Shown piece by piece: positions 55,040-64,000 of a stretch of 64,000 nucleotides of DNA. Source of the DNA: Chloroflexota bacterium (GTDB lineage: Bacteria > Chloroflexota > Anaerolineae > Anaerolineales > Villigracilaceae); the NCBI GenBank assembly GCA_016213105.1, contig JACRBN010000025.1, positions 248,001 to 312,000 on the forward strand. The letters run 5' to 3'. Position numbers and translations under genes: made by a program. The notes beneath the pieces were generated by a model, which saw nothing but the letters and a program-made list of their open reading frames with translations, was not told where the DNA came from and did no database searches. Positions within the stretch are counted from its first letter, which is position 1. The number at the start of each line of letters is the position of its first letter.

Positions 55040-57391
55040 TTATTTTAAGTATTGTTCACACCCCACGGGATTTTTCCGCGGGACAAGCATCATCACGCCG
55101 ACCGTGCGGTCGTCCATGATCGGTTCGTAGAAACACAAGGTCGGCGCGGAGACCCAGGCCACCCACAGATCGTTCTCCTCCGAGAACACGCCGCCGTCTG
55201 TCTTCAGGACGACCTTGAGCGGTTCGGTCACGATGAGCGCGAAACGCCCCGCCGCCAGATCGCGGTAATACGGTTGGAAGTAGGCCGCATTGGAGGCCAT
55301 GGCCTGGTCCATCATGTACTTCTTTTCATACTCAGGCACGAACGGCACGGCATTCACGTAGCCAAAGGTCAGCAACTGGCGCTGGTCCATGAAGAGCACC
55401 TCGCCGCGCTGGGAAAAGTCATTGACGGCGGCCTGGATCTCCAGGAGCGCCTGGTCCATGTCGCCCTGCGCAGGCAGATCCAGGCGCGAGTGATACCCCG
55501 CGGAAGGATGGAAGGGCGTGAATGGATGCACGGGCAGGAGCGCCAGGAAACACAAGGCGGCCAGCGCCCAGGCGGGCCAGGCCTTCATCTCGGGGAGTTT
55601 GGCCTGCGAGGCCAGCCCCAGCATGACCGCCGCGATGAGGGTGCCGATGTACATATCCAGGTTGTGCAGGTCGCCGCCGCCGCCGATCTTGGTGCTGATG
55701 ACCATGCCCGCGCCGAGGAAGCCCAGCAGGGCACCCCACAACGCCAGGGCTTGAAACCCGTCCAGCCGCAACGGGCGGGTCGACAGGCGGTAGGCCAGCA
55801 GGGCGAACAGCGGGGCCGTCGTCATGATGGTCAGGAGCACAATGCCCAGGCCGAGCGTCGGGTTCGGGAGCAGGCGGTACCACAACAACGGCTGGTTGGC
55901 CGTGGAGACCGAGCCGCTGGTATAACTGGCAAAACTGCCAAAACTTATGATCAGGCCCGGCACGGCGCCCAGCGCCGCCATCAACCCCGTGGGCAGCAGG
56001 CGCTTGAACCAGTTCCCTTCGCGCTTTGGGTAATACAACAGCAAGTCGGTCAGCGCGCCCCAGGCGCCTGGCGCCAGGACCCAGGTCCAGCGGCTGATGC
56101 CTGCGTACAGGCTGGCCGCGATCAGGGAGGCGCCGCGCACGTACGGCGAGGGATGAAAGGCAAACAAGGCCACGATGGCCGCCATCAACATGAAGGGCGG
56201 ATGCAGCGGCGCGATCAGGATGAAGAACGCCGAAATCCACAGGAATAGCCCGCGCCGCCAGGTGACGGAGGGCAGGCGCCGCGTCCAGGCCCAGGCCAGC
56301 AGCAGCGAGGGCACGGTCAGCATGACCACGTTCCACAGGCGGTGCGCGGAGATGGGCAGGCCCCGCCAGAGATACAACACGCCCCACAGGCTGTACCGTC
56401 CAGGCGTGTTGTATGGGTCGGGGATGCGGCCCACGTAGTTGTACAGATCCTGCGCAAAGACCAGGGAATAATCGTAAAGACGGTTGCCCTCGGACCACGA
56501 GAGCGAAAATGGGTTGTCCACGGCAAGCAGCATCATGCGGATGACGGCGGAGACGAGCACCAGCCAGCCCGTGGCGATTCCCAGCGATTCGAGCGCGACG
56601 AGGCGGCCTGGCTCCGCGCAAAGGAGATAAGCCGCCGCCCAGAGCGCCGCCAGCCAAACCGCGAAGCGGATGTTGTAATGCAGGATGTAATCCGTCGGGC
56701 CGATGGCATAACGCAGAAACAAGGGCGTCAGCAGAATCAGGACAGCTAGCGGACCTCGAAACCCGTCCAGGCGCACACGGAGCTTCAACAGGCCCACGCG
56801 CAGATTGTGTCCCCAGGCTGTGTACAGAAATCCCAGCAGGCCGAAGAGGAAGAGCAAGCCCGCCGCCAGCGTCCCGCGCGTGGCCAGCGAGACGGGGTAA
56901 TACAGGCGCACTTCTTGCACGAGGCGGGGATAAAGAAAAATGCTGAAAGCCAGCGCGAGTTCATTCCACCCAAAGGGCTGGTCCTGCGCGGGGGCGAAGA
57001 GCCAGGTCAAAAGCCGGGCGGCGATTGCCGCGACCAGGAATTGCGTCCACGGGCCGGTGAGAGTCGCCTGCCAGGGGGAAAAGAGATAGGTCCAGGTCAG
57101 GAATCCCAGCAGGGCCAGGGCCAGCGACCAGTGGAGGACGGTCAGCCTCTGCGCCAGGGGTCGAATCCGCTCAGGCCGCCACAGGCTGAGGGCCAGGACC
57201 GTCAGGCCGACGATGACCAGCAGGAGGTACGCCAGGATCGTCGCCCAACCCGCGGCGCTCAGCAGCTTCGCCCAGTTTGGCTCGGGGACGAAGACACGCT
57301 GAATTTCGGGAATGGTCAGGACAAGGCCTGCCGCCAGGCCAAAGGTTAATAAACCGCGCAGGTTGCGGGGGAAGGCTGCTTGATTGTTCAT
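55040..57391 (-). CDS. Large polytopic membrane protein (possible GT-C)
   Basis: A 783-residue protein with about sixteen hydrophobic helices. The first 350 residues hold paired helices and the loop GNRLYDYSLVFAQDLYNYVG (residues about 313-332), which looks like the acidic loop seen in GT-C proteins; a soluble C-terminal domain of about 150 residues starts near 640 (SAGYHSRLDLPAQGDMDQAL; EVLFMDQRQLLTFGYVNAVP). No family name could be assigned. The start at 57391 is four bases after the preceding stop. Confidence 0.75.
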   Translation of the reverse strand: MNNQAAFPRNLRGLLTFGLAAGLVLTIPEIQRVFVPEPNWAKLLSAAGWATILAYLLLVIVGLTVLALSLWRPERIRPLAQRLTVLHWSLALALLGFLTWTYLFSPWQATLTGPWTQFLVAAIAARLLTWLFAPAQDQPFGWNELALAFSIFLYPRLVQEVRLYYPVSLATRGTLAAGLLFLFGLLGFLYTAWGHNLRVGLLKLRVRLDGFRGPLAVLILLTPLFLRYAIGPTDYILHYNIRFAVWLAALWAAAYLLCAEPGRLVALESLGIATGWLVLVSAVIRMMLLAVDNPFSLSWSEGNRLYDYSLVFAQDLYNYVGRIPDPYNTPGRYSLWGVLYLWRGLPISAHRLWNVVMLTVPSLLLAWAWTRRLPSVTWRRGLFLWISAFFILIAPLHPPFMLMAAIVALFAFHPSPYVRGASLIAASLYAGISRWTWVLAPGAWGALTDLLLYYPKREGNWFKRLLPTGLMAALGAVPGLIISFGSFASYTSGSVSTANQPLLWYRLLPNPTLGLGIVLLTIMTTAPLFALLAYRLSTRPLRLDGFQALALWGALLGFLGAGMVISTKIGGGGDLHNLDMYIGTLIAAVMLGLASQAKLPEMKAWPAWALAALCFLALLPVHPFTPFHPSAGYHSRLDLPAQGDMDQALLEIQAAVNDFSQRGEVLFMDQRQLLTFGYVNAVPFVPEYEKKYMMDQAMASNAAYFQPYYRDLAAGRFALIVTEPLKVVLKTDGGVFSEENDLWVAWVSAPTLCFYEPIMDDRTVGVMMLVPRKNPVGCEQYLK

Positions 57392-57395
57392 TGGG

Positions 57396-58388
57396 CTACT
57401 CGGATGAACGGTTGTGGAACAATCCGTACAGCGGCAAGTATAACAGGACAACCAGGTTCGTCAGGTAAAAAAGCAGGCGGGTGGCGATCAGCACCGCCGC
57501 CAGCTCGGTCTGCGGGAAGTTGAAGATTCCGTACAGATAGAGCGAGGTCGTCTCGTTGACACCCAGGCCGCCAAAGACCTGAATGGGCAGGTACGAGATC
57601 AACTGCATGAAGATGTTGACGAAGACCACGGGCAGGGGGCCAATTGCGAAGGAGAAGGTTTGCAGGCTGGCGTAGATCCACGCCATCGTAACGGCCATGT
57701 AGACCAGTGAGAACGCCACGCCCGTGCCGACCATGCGGAAGACGAACGCATGCTCCTGCTCCGCCAGGCTGGAGAGCAGGTCCATGAATTTGTTCACGAA
57801 GCCCAGCCGCGAGAGGCGCAGCCTGTCCACGAACCAGGCCAGGATGGAAACGAATTTCTGGCGCCAGAAGACCGCCGCAAAAAAGCCCAGGATGGCCGCG
57901 CCAATGACAGACAGGGACAAAATGACCACGCCGTGCAGGGCCGTCACCTGCGGCCAGGCGAGCAGGCTGGCCGCCAGCATGAACAGCCAGATCGAGATCA
58001 GGTCGCCGACCTTGGTCAGCAAAAACGCCAGCGCGGCGCGGCTGATTTTCAGGCCCTGTTCGATGCGAAAGAGCGCGAGGTATGATGCGATGCCCGCCCC
58101 CGTGGCGATGAAGTTCGAGATGGCGTTCTGCACCACGACAATATTCAGCACCTGCGGATAATCCACGCGGCGGCCGATCAGGAAATAATATTGCAGCGCC
58201 TTGAGCAGGGTCAGCGCAAAATACAAAAGAATCCCCGCCACGAGCCACGGCAGGGAAATCTGTTCGCGCAGGGTAATGAGTTGCGTCAGGTCTGTCTTTG
58301 ATAGCACGAACCAGATCAGGCCGACCGCGAAGACGACCTTGAGGATATTCCACAGGGATGGCGCGGAGCGCCGCTTGGCTTCGGTCAT
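57396..58388 (-). CDS. Lysylphosphatidylglycerol synthase-type / YbhN-AglD membrane protein
   Basis: A 330-residue protein with eight or nine helices (TEAKRRSAPSLWNILKVVFA at the start). The wording QNAISNFIATGAGIASYLAL and FVNIFMQLISYLPIQVFGGL, then GVNETTSLYLYGIFNFPQTE, matches the UPF0104/YbhN/AglD (LPG-synthase TM) family: membrane proteins that flip or handle lipid-linked substrates. ATG at 58388 lies 1 bp after the asparagine-synthase gene's stop; the longer reading upstream is that gene's other frame. Probable role in moving lipid-linked sugars across the membrane. Confidence 0.85.
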   Translation of the reverse strand: MTEAKRRSAPSLWNILKVVFAVGLIWFVLSKTDLTQLITLREQISLPWLVAGILLYFALTLLKALQYYFLIGRRVDYPQVLNIVVVQNAISNFIATGAGIASYLALFRIEQGLKISRAALAFLLTKVGDLISIWLFMLAASLLAWPQVTALHGVVILSLSVIGAAILGFFAAVFWRQKFVSILAWFVDRLRLSRLGFVNKFMDLLSSLAEQEHAFVFRMVGTGVAFSLVYMAVTMAWIYASLQTFSFAIGPLPVVFVNIFMQLISYLPIQVFGGLGVNETTSLYLYGIFNFPQTELAAVLIATRLLFYLTNLVVLLYLPLYGLFHNRSSE

Positions 58389-58389
58389 G

Positions 58390-60267
58390 TCAGCGGGAAT
58401 TAGCCCACACGCCCAGCATCGCCAGCGCATATAGGCGCTTGCCATGATCCACGCGCGCGGAATGATGTTCCGCGATGATCTTCGCCAGCGCGGCTTGATC
58501 GAACCACTGATGCAGCGGACTTCCCTGCCCGAGCAGCATCCCCTTCGACCAGTCGTACAGCGGCCCGCGGAACCAGGCCGAGACGGGGATGCCGAATCCC
58601 TGTTTGCCGCGGCCTTTGATGGAGTCGGGCAACTCTTTGGCAAAGGCCTTCTTCAGGAGATGCTTGCCGCTGCGCCCCCTGACCTTGAGCTGGTCCGGGA
58701 CCCGCGCCGCCCACTCCACGATCTCGTGGTCGAGGAAGGGCGAGCGGCCTTCGAGCGAGGCGGCCATCGTCATGCGGTCGGCTTTGACCAACAGGTCGCC
58801 GGGCAGGTAGGTGTGCAGGTCGGTGTAAAGGGTTTTGTCGAGGTAGGAGCCTTCGGCGGAGTCGAATTGCCTTGCCAGAAGGGACTGCGCATTCATGGGG
58901 TCGAAGCGGAATTCAGGTTTCCACAACGCGGAACGCTGACGCGGCGAGAAGTACGACCCCCAGCGCAGGATGCTGGCGCGTCGGTCAATCTCGGGCAGTT
59001 GTTCGAGGCGCTTGAGTCCGTTGATGAGACTCTGTCCCACGGGACGGTCGGCATTATCAGGGAAGAGTCCCGCAATGGACGGGACCAGCCCACGGGTCAG
59101 AAAGCGCGGCGCGCGCACATAGGCTTCCGCGAAGCCATCCAGCCAGTAACGCTGGTAGCCCGCGAAATCCTCGTCGCCGCCGTCGCCGTTGAGGGCCACG
59201 GTGACGTGTTCGCGCGTCATCACCGAGAGGTGATAGAGCGGAATGGCGGACGAATCCGCGAACGGTTCGCCAAAGTGGGAGGCAATCTTTTCGAGCGTGG
59301 ATGGGATGTCGCCATAGGTGAGGGTGAATTCGTGATGGTCGGTGGCATATTTTTCGGCCACGGCACGCGCATAAGGCAGCTCGGTAAAGTTCTGCTCCTG
59401 AAATCCCGCCGAATAGGTCTTGACCGGGCCGCTGGCGAACTCGGACATAAGCGCCACGATGATGCTCGAGTCGATGCCGCCGCTCAGGTGCGCGCCCAGC
59501 GGACGTTCGCTGAGCAGGCGCATCTTGACGGCCTCGCGCAGGCGGGAACGCAGTTCTTCGATCAACTCATCTTCCGAGGCGGCCCACTTGGGCTGGTAGC
59601 TGTAATCCCAGTAGCGCTGGATATGAAGCTGACCGTTTTCCCAGGCGAGGGTGTGCGCGGGCGGAAGTTTGAAGATGCCCTGATAGATGGTCAGCGGGTC
59701 GGGAACGTATTGCAGGCTGAGATACAGATCCAGCGCTTCGAGGTCGATTTCAGGCTTGTGCGGCAGCGCGGTAAGGATGGCGCTGAGTTCCGAGCCGAAA
59801 TAGAGCGTGCCGTTTTGAACCGTGTAATACATCGGTTTCTTGCCCAGACGGTCGCGGCCCAGCAGAAGTTTTTTTCTTTTGTCATCCCAGAGCGCAAAGG
59901 CGAACATGCCGCGCAGGCGTTTGATGCAGTTGTCGCCTTCATCCTCGTAAAAGTGGACGATGCACTCGGTGTCGGTTTTGGTGGCGAGGCGATGTCCGCG
60001 ACGTTCGAGTTCGGCGCGCATCTCGGGATAGTTGTAACACTCGCCGTTGAAGATGATCCAGATGGACTCATCCTCGTTGGCGATGGGCTGGTCGCCGCCG
60101 CTGACATCGATGATGGCGAGACGGCGCATGGCCAGACCCACGCCCGCGTCGGTGTGAAAGCCGTCGCTGTCGGGGCCGCGATGCAAGATGGAGGCGTTCA
60201 TCTTTTCGAGCAGGGCGCGTGAGGGAGTTTGGTGGTCAGAAGGGGAAATGCCGCAGATGCCGCACAT
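58390..60267 (-). CDS. asnB: Asparagine synthase (glutamine-hydrolyzing)
   Basis: AsnB-type enzyme of 625 residues. The N-terminal Ntn glutaminase has the catalytic Cys as residue 2 (MCGICGI), RGPDSDGFHTDAGVGLAMRR and IIFNGECYNYPEMRAELERR. The C-terminal synthetase domain has the PP-loop SERPLGAHLSGGIDSSIIVA (about residues 244-263), with SGGIDSS, and VALNGDGGDEDFAGYQRYWL near 343. AsnB-like enzymes in polysaccharide clusters often aminate a sugar or peptide instead of free Asp, so true substrate is uncertain. GGATAAACCTC precedes the ATG at 60267. Confidence 0.94.
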   Translation of the reverse strand: MCGICGISPSDHQTPSRALLEKMNASILHRGPDSDGFHTDAGVGLAMRRLAIIDVSGGDQPIANEDESIWIIFNGECYNYPEMRAELERRGHRLATKTDTECIVHFYEDEGDNCIKRLRGMFAFALWDDKRKKLLLGRDRLGKKPMYYTVQNGTLYFGSELSAILTALPHKPEIDLEALDLYLSLQYVPDPLTIYQGIFKLPPAHTLAWENGQLHIQRYWDYSYQPKWAASEDELIEELRSRLREAVKMRLLSERPLGAHLSGGIDSSIIVALMSEFASGPVKTYSAGFQEQNFTELPYARAVAEKYATDHHEFTLTYGDIPSTLEKIASHFGEPFADSSAIPLYHLSVMTREHVTVALNGDGGDEDFAGYQRYWLDGFAEAYVRAPRFLTRGLVPSIAGLFPDNADRPVGQSLINGLKRLEQLPEIDRRASILRWGSYFSPRQRSALWKPEFRFDPMNAQSLLARQFDSAEGSYLDKTLYTDLHTYLPGDLLVKADRMTMAASLEGRSPFLDHEIVEWAARVPDQLKVRGRSGKHLLKKAFAKELPDSIKGRGKQGFGIPVSAWFRGPLYDWSKGMLLGQGSPLHQWFDQAALAKIIAEHHSARVDHGKRLYALAMLGVWANSR

Positions 60268-60283
60268 GAGGTTTATCCATTAT

Positions 60284-60343
60284 CTGGAGTCCAAAGTCTC
60301 CTGACTTTGGAAAACCAACGACAGGAGTCGTTGGACTCCGCTA
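60284..60343. repeat. Double palindrome, heptad related
   Basis: GGAGTCCAAAGTCTCCTGAC, TTTGGA then CCAACGACAGGAGTCGTTGG, ACTCC. Similar to the pair at 36085-36146. Lies between the AsnB and GT4 genes and overlaps the GT4 stop. Confidence 0.75.
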
Positions 60344-61468
60344 CATGATTTTTTCAAGATACTCGGAATACTGGCGGGCGACGCTCTCCCACGAATATTC
60401 GCGTTCCACGCGCAGGCGGGAGGCATGTCCCATGCGTTCGCGTTTGTCCGCATCGATGAGCAGAGCGCGCAGGCCGTCGCGCAGCGAGTCCACGTCTTCG
60501 GGGCTGACCAGCATGCCCGTCTCACCGTCCACGACCAGCTCCTCGCTGCCCGCGATTCTTGTTGCGACCACGGGCAATCCGCTGGCCATGGCTTCGAGCA
60601 CAGCGTTGGGCATGCCCTCATGCCGCGACGGGAAGAGGAACAGATTGGCCTGATGGTATCCGTCCGCCAGTTCCTCCTGCGACTGCCAGCCGAGGAAGGT
60701 CACCCGTTCGCCGATGCCGAGTTCATGCGCCAGCGATTTGAGCGCCGCCATCTGCGGGCCGTCACCGGCGATGTACCAATGCCAGTCCAGTTCCTGGAGT
60801 TGGGCCAGGGCGCGCATGCCCAGGTCGAGTCCCTTTTGGTAGACGATGCGTCCCGCCGAGAGCAGGCGCGGGGAGGCCCAGTCGCGCTGGCCCGCGTCAA
60901 AACGGGAGCCGTCCACGCCGTTGGGGATGATCGGGATGTCGACGCCCGCATCGAAGGCGCGCGCCAGGCTCCCCAATCCGTGGCTGTTGGCGATCACGCG
61001 CGCGGCCGCATGCCAGATCACGTGCAGGAACGGGCCGATCAATTTATGGAAAACCTTGAAATCGTAGGGGCGGAAGCCGGGCACATCCCCGCCGCGCAGG
61101 GAGACCACATAGGGAATGCGGTATAGTTTTTTCAACAGCCAGGCGATGGCCCCCGAGGGCATCCCAAAGAAGGCCAGGGTCACGTCGGGCTTGAAGCGGC
61201 GCGTCAGGCCCAGGGCGTAAAAGGTCCCGGAGAGGATGAAGGCCAGTTGTTCGAGAGCTCCCGAGCGATCCTGTTTGCGGCGCAGGGCGGGAATGCGGTG
61301 GACGGTCAGACCGTCCCGCGACTCCACGCGCGGCAGACCCTCGAAATGGGCGGTCAACACGGCCACCTCGTGGCCAAACGCCACGAACCAGCGCGCAATA
61401 TTCGCGCTGGCATTGCCTGCCCCGCCCCCGATGGGCGGGTATTCGCTGTTGATGACCAGGATACGCAT
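60341..61468 (-). CDS. Family 4 glycosyltransferase
   Basis: A GT4 transferase of 375 residues. ILVINSEYPPIGGGAGNASA near residue 2, LRGGDVPGFRPYDFKVFHKL (acceptor side), VIPNGVDGSRFDAGQRDWAS, and the donor site ANLFLFPSRHEGMPNAVLEA, MASGLPVVATRIAGSEELVV with the EX7E motif (E-G-M-P-N-A-V-L-E). The start at 61468 is chosen by AGG upstream and loss of similarity before it. Adds a hexose or hexosamine to a glycan. Confidence 0.9.
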   Translation of the reverse strand: MRILVINSEYPPIGGGAGNASANIARWFVAFGHEVAVLTAHFEGLPRVESRDGLTVHRIPALRRKQDRSGALEQLAFILSGTFYALGLTRRFKPDVTLAFFGMPSGAIAWLLKKLYRIPYVVSLRGGDVPGFRPYDFKVFHKLIGPFLHVIWHAAARVIANSHGLGSLARAFDAGVDIPIIPNGVDGSRFDAGQRDWASPRLLSAGRIVYQKGLDLGMRALAQLQELDWHWYIAGDGPQMAALKSLAHELGIGERVTFLGWQSQEELADGYHQANLFLFPSRHEGMPNAVLEAMASGLPVVATRIAGSEELVVDGETGMLVSPEDVDSLRDGLRALLIDADKRERMGHASRLRVEREYSWESVARQYSEYLEKIM

Positions 61469-61525
61469 GCGGGGAAACCTGAAGGCCCTTGTTTGAAATG
61501 ACTGAACCTGACGGACGCCCAACCG

Positions 61526-62479
61526 TCAGGCTTTTTTATCCAGGTTGAACGTCTCGCGGACGGTGTAGGTGGGCTTGGCCTGTGACTCGTGATAGGTGCG
61601 CGCCAGCAGTTCGGCGATCAGGCCCATCAGAATGGACTGAAAGCCCATGATGGCGAACATGACTCCCACCATCAGCAGCGGCGAGGTGGAGGCGGGCACG
61701 TTCCAGAAGCGGCGGATGAACAGGTAAAGCAGGTCCACCAGGCCGATGAACGTCAGGATCAGGCCTGCGCCGCCGAAGAGGTAGATCGGCTTGCTGGAAT
61801 AGCTCAACAGGAACTTGACCGTGAGCAGATCGAGCACCACCTTGGCGGTGCGCTCCAACCCGTAGTTGGCCTTGCCGAATTTGCGCGGGTGGTGATGGAC
61901 GGGCATCTCGGCGATGCGCGCCCCAATCGAATGGGCGAAGACGGGAATGAAGCGGTGCATCTCGCCGTACAGGCGGAAGCCCGCCAGCGCGTCGCGGCGG
62001 TAGGCCTTGAGCGTGCAGCCGTAATCGTGCAGGTGTACGCCTGTGACCTGCGAGATCAACCAGTTGGCGATGCGCGAGGGAAAGGTGCGGACGATGGCGT
62101 TATCCTTGCGGTCCTTGCGCCAGCCGCTGACCAGGTCGTAGCCTTCGTCCAGTTTGGCGAGCAGCATGGGGATGTCAGCGGGATCGTTCTGCAGGTCGGC
62201 ATCCAGCAGGATGATGGTTTCGCCCACGGCATGGTCGATACCCGCCGCGATGGCGGCCGTCTGCCCGAAGTTGCGGCGGAAGGATACGACCCGCACGTGC
62301 GCTACATCCTGTGCGGCATACCCGCGCAGGACTTCGAGACTGCGGTCGCGGCTGCCATCATCCACGAGCACCACCTCCCACTGGGAGAGCAGCGGAGGCA
62401 TTACGCTGTAGATCGCCTCGAACAATAATGGCAGGTTTTTCTCTTCATTATAGACAGGGATGATCAGGGAAAGATCCAT
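61526..62479 (-). CDS. Dpm1/GtrB-like family 2 glycosyltransferase
   Basis: Polyprenyl-phosphate sugar synthase type of 317 residues. LSLIIPVYNEEKNLPLLFEA, VVLVDDGSRDRSLEVL, RRNFGQTAAIAAGIDHAVGE, and the metal site TIILLDADLQNDPADIPMLL (DxD at about residue 95) are typical; MHRFIPVFAHSIGARIAEMP and VHHHPRKFGKANYGLERTAK follow. Two C-terminal helices (about residues 236-256 and 272-295) anchor it in the membrane. It lies one base from the neighbouring gene and is probably co-transcribed; it may supply lipid-linked sugar for the GT-C proteins around. Confidence 0.92.
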   Translation of the reverse strand: MDLSLIIPVYNEEKNLPLLFEAIYSVMPPLLSQWEVVLVDDGSRDRSLEVLRGYAAQDVAHVRVVSFRRNFGQTAAIAAGIDHAVGETIILLDADLQNDPADIPMLLAKLDEGYDLVSGWRKDRKDNAIVRTFPSRIANWLISQVTGVHLHDYGCTLKAYRRDALAGFRLYGEMHRFIPVFAHSIGARIAEMPVHHHPRKFGKANYGLERTAKVVLDLLTVKFLLSYSSKPIYLFGGAGLILTFIGLVDLLYLFIRRFWNVPASTSPLLMVGVMFAIMGFQSILMGLIAELLARTYHESQAKPTYTVRETFNLDKKA

Positions 62480-64000
62480 TCATTTCCTTCGGAAAATGCG
62501 CAGGTCGCTGCCTTCGATGCAGGAGGTCTGCACAGGAAAGCGCGGCAGTTCTTCGAACACGGATTCGGGCAGGTCTTCCTTCATCTTCGGATACCGCCAA
62601 CTCTCGACCACGATGTAATCGGCTTCCTGTTTCCATTGCACCGCCAGGACATCGTTCCAGAGTCCATATTTTAGCAAGTCTTGCACATCCCCGCCAATCC
62701 GATATGCGTAGCCGTCGTTGATCTGCGGCAGGTAGATGGCGATATGCGGGGCGTACAAGAGCGGCGCCACGGATAATCCGCCGTTCCAGTATACACGACT
62801 GCCCGGCGGAATGACCTCGGCCAGGCGCCTGCCAACCTGCTCGTTGGCGGCAATTGTATCCTCGTCGGCGCAATCGGGGCGGCCTGCGCTGCCCGAGAGC
62901 AGCGGTGAGACGACCAGGCCGATAATGATGATGGATACGGCCAGCAGGTATCCATAGTTGAGGCGCGGGAATTTCCAACGTTTGATGATGAAAGAGGCAA
63001 GAAGAAAGACCAGGCCAAGGAATGCGCCCGCCGCCGTGGAGACCGCTTTCTCGGCAAGGTTGCGCTCGGGGTTGAACTTGTTCGAGATCACATCCCAGAG
63101 CGTGGTGAAGCCAGGCTGGAACTGTCCATCGCGGACGCGCGGCACATCGAGGGCCAGCAACCCATCGCCGATATCCTCAAAGGCGGAGAAGCCGATGCCC
63201 GTGAAAATCACCAGCGCCGCCAGGACGATCAACGCCTGCCGAACGGGATGAGCATCCCGTTCGAGCGCGCGCAGGATCACGACCACGAACAGGATGGCGC
63301 TGACGTTGAAGAAGGATACGTAGGGCGTGAAGCAAAACACGCAGTAGTCGTTGCTTATCGAAGCCCACGAGTGCATGAGCAGCAGTCCCACGAACAGGGC
63401 CGCCAGGAAAACCGCCGCGCGGAACTCGGTCTGCGCCGCCCAGGCGCGCTGTTTGGGCCAGAGAAGCAGGCCCAGCCCCAGGCCGACCATCGCCACGAAG
63501 TGAAAGCGCATCCCCTGGAAAAAGGACAGGCTGCGCCCGCTCCAGTCGATCTGTGGATCCCACACGAGCTTGCCCGCCGAGGGAAGCGAATAGGCCTCGA
63601 ACCAGGTTCTGATCCCGTCTGAAAGCCAGGGCGTCCACAATTGGATGATGTACGGCCAATAGAGGAAGTGGAAATAAATCAATACCGCTGCACCCGCCAG
63701 ACCCGCATACAGGGCGGGTTTCCAGCCATATTCCCACCAGATGTACAGCGCCAGCAGGGGCAGGACGAGCAGCATGTTCTGCCGCACCATGATAACCGCG
63801 CCCGCCAGAAAACCCGCCAGGATCAACTGCCAAAGTGGACGTTTCCCGCCCAGCGACAGGGCCAGGATGAGCGCCATCAGGCAGGCGACCGTGCTCTGCG
63901 TGACGCCCATGCTGTATATCTTGATCACCGCCGGGCTCAGCGCCAGAGTCCAGACTGCCAGCGCCGCCAGCCACTTCCCGCCCAGGCGGCGGGCCGCCGT
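62480..64000 (-). CDS. Polytopic membrane GT-C-like protein (5' end beyond window)
   Basis: The right-edge gene is incomplete at its N-terminus: the frame stays open from 64000 to its stop at 62480, giving 506 codons in view. About nine hydrophobic helices are seen, with the C-terminal 150 residues soluble (GRPDCADEDTIAANEQVGRR; IPPGSRVYWNGGLSVAPLLY; DYIVVESWRYPKMKEDLPES). GLGLGLLLWPKQRAWAAQTE and FQGMRFHFVAMVGLGLG are characteristic of no family I can name. Its companion Dpm1-like gene suggests a transferase using polyprenyl-phosphate sugar. A GTG at 63928 is an internal codon, not the start. Confidence 0.7.
   Translation of the reverse strand, partial: TAARRLGGKWLAALAVWTLALSPAVIKIYSMGVTQSTVACLMALILALSLGGKRPLWQLILAGFLAGAVIMVRQNMLLVLPLLALYIWWEYGWKPALYAGLAGAAVLIYFHFLYWPYIIQLWTPWLSDGIRTWFEAYSLPSAGKLVWDPQIDWSGRSLSFFQGMRFHFVAMVGLGLGLLLWPKQRAWAAQTEFRAAVFLAALFVGLLLMHSWASISNDYCVFCFTPYVSFFNVSAILFVVVILRALERDAHPVRQALIVLAALVIFTGIGFSAFEDIGDGLLALDVPRVRDGQFQPGFTTLWDVISNKFNPERNLAEKAVSTAAGAFLGLVFLLASFIIKRWKFPRLNYGYLLAVSIIIIGLVVSPLLSGSAGRPDCADEDTIAANEQVGRRLAEVIPPGSRVYWNGGLSVAPLLYAPHIAIYLPQINDGYAYRIGGDVQDLLKYGLWNDVLAVQWKQEADYIVVESWRYPKMKEDLPESVFEELPRFPVQTSCIEGSDLRIFRRK

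Noticed and set aside
1-64000. tRNA, rRNA, tmRNA or transposase genes
   Set aside because: No T-arm GTTCGANTC stems, conserved rRNA segments or transposase motifs were found on reading both strands.

Overview
The window looks like a chromosomal segment of a GC-rich Chloroflexota bacterium, most likely class Anaerolineae. This is inference: the signs are high-GC codon use, secreted proteins with long Thr/Pro linkers, several genes whose -10 box sits almost on the start codon, many short palindromic and heptad repeats, and no sign of plasmid or phage backbone genes. No rRNA, tRNA, CRISPR array or transposase gene was found. Gene content was read by eye, so family names rest on recognisable motifs rather than database hits.

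Layout. 1-10 kb: housekeeping and small genes (ferritin cut by the left edge, a divergent ribose-phosphate pyrophosphokinase, a Nudix plus three small membrane proteins, a PolX-like protein, a large secreted beta-helix protein, a YdcZ-type transporter, a RdgB/HAM1-like NTP pyrophosphatase). 9.1-14.3 kb: a string of single minus-strand genes of mostly unknown function that become AT-rich after 11.1 kb. Their spacers share a recurring 30-50 bp sequence, and the string ends in a broken copy of a neighbouring gene's 3' end. 14.3-23.8 kb: a P-loop kinase-like gene, a TetR-controlled SDR gene, phosphoenolpyruvate carboxylase, a HAD phosphatase-like gene, rsmI and a membrane protein.

23.8-49.7 kb: a run of about thirty genes, all on the minus strand, headed by an EPS-type MarR-like regulator with a strong promoter and a palindromic site over its -10 region. 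It encodes surface-polysaccharide synthesis and export: two nucleotide-sugar epimerases, a Wzm/Wzt-type ABC exporter, two GT-B transferases, methyltransferases, a PseB-like dehydratase, an RmlD-like reductase, a NeuB/PseI-like synthase, a SpsF-like cytidylyltransferase, an AAC(3)-like N-acetyltransferase, GT2 and GT4 transferases, a sulfotransferase and an oxidoreductase. Together they point to a glycan carrying a nonulosonic-acid-like or other N-acetylated deoxysugar, capped by methyl or sulfate groups and exported by an ABC transporter. The set is incomplete in this window (no PseC-type aminotransferase, no GDP-mannose dehydratase, no priming transferase).

49.8-52.0 kb: a divergent two-gene plus-strand operon (a methyltransferase-GT2 fusion and a methyltransferase). 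52.2-64 kb: a second minus-strand glycan or lipid-glycosylation group (polytopic GT-C-like proteins, a methyltransferase, a YbhN/AglD-type flippase-like protein, asparagine synthase, GT4, a Dpm1-like GT2), the last gene running off the right edge.

The most unusual features are: (1) degenerate 7-bp-period and palindromic repeats lying inside the reading frames of five polysaccharide genes at 31.8-38.3 kb; (2) seven DnaA-box-like TTATCCACAG sequences in one orientation within 173 bp, straddling the 3' end of the RmlD-like gene; (3) three places where an inserted gene or repeat is flanked by an intact gene end and a broken duplicate of that same end; (4) the repeat-spaced AT-rich gene string; and (5) a PolX-like protein lacking the third catalytic carboxylate.
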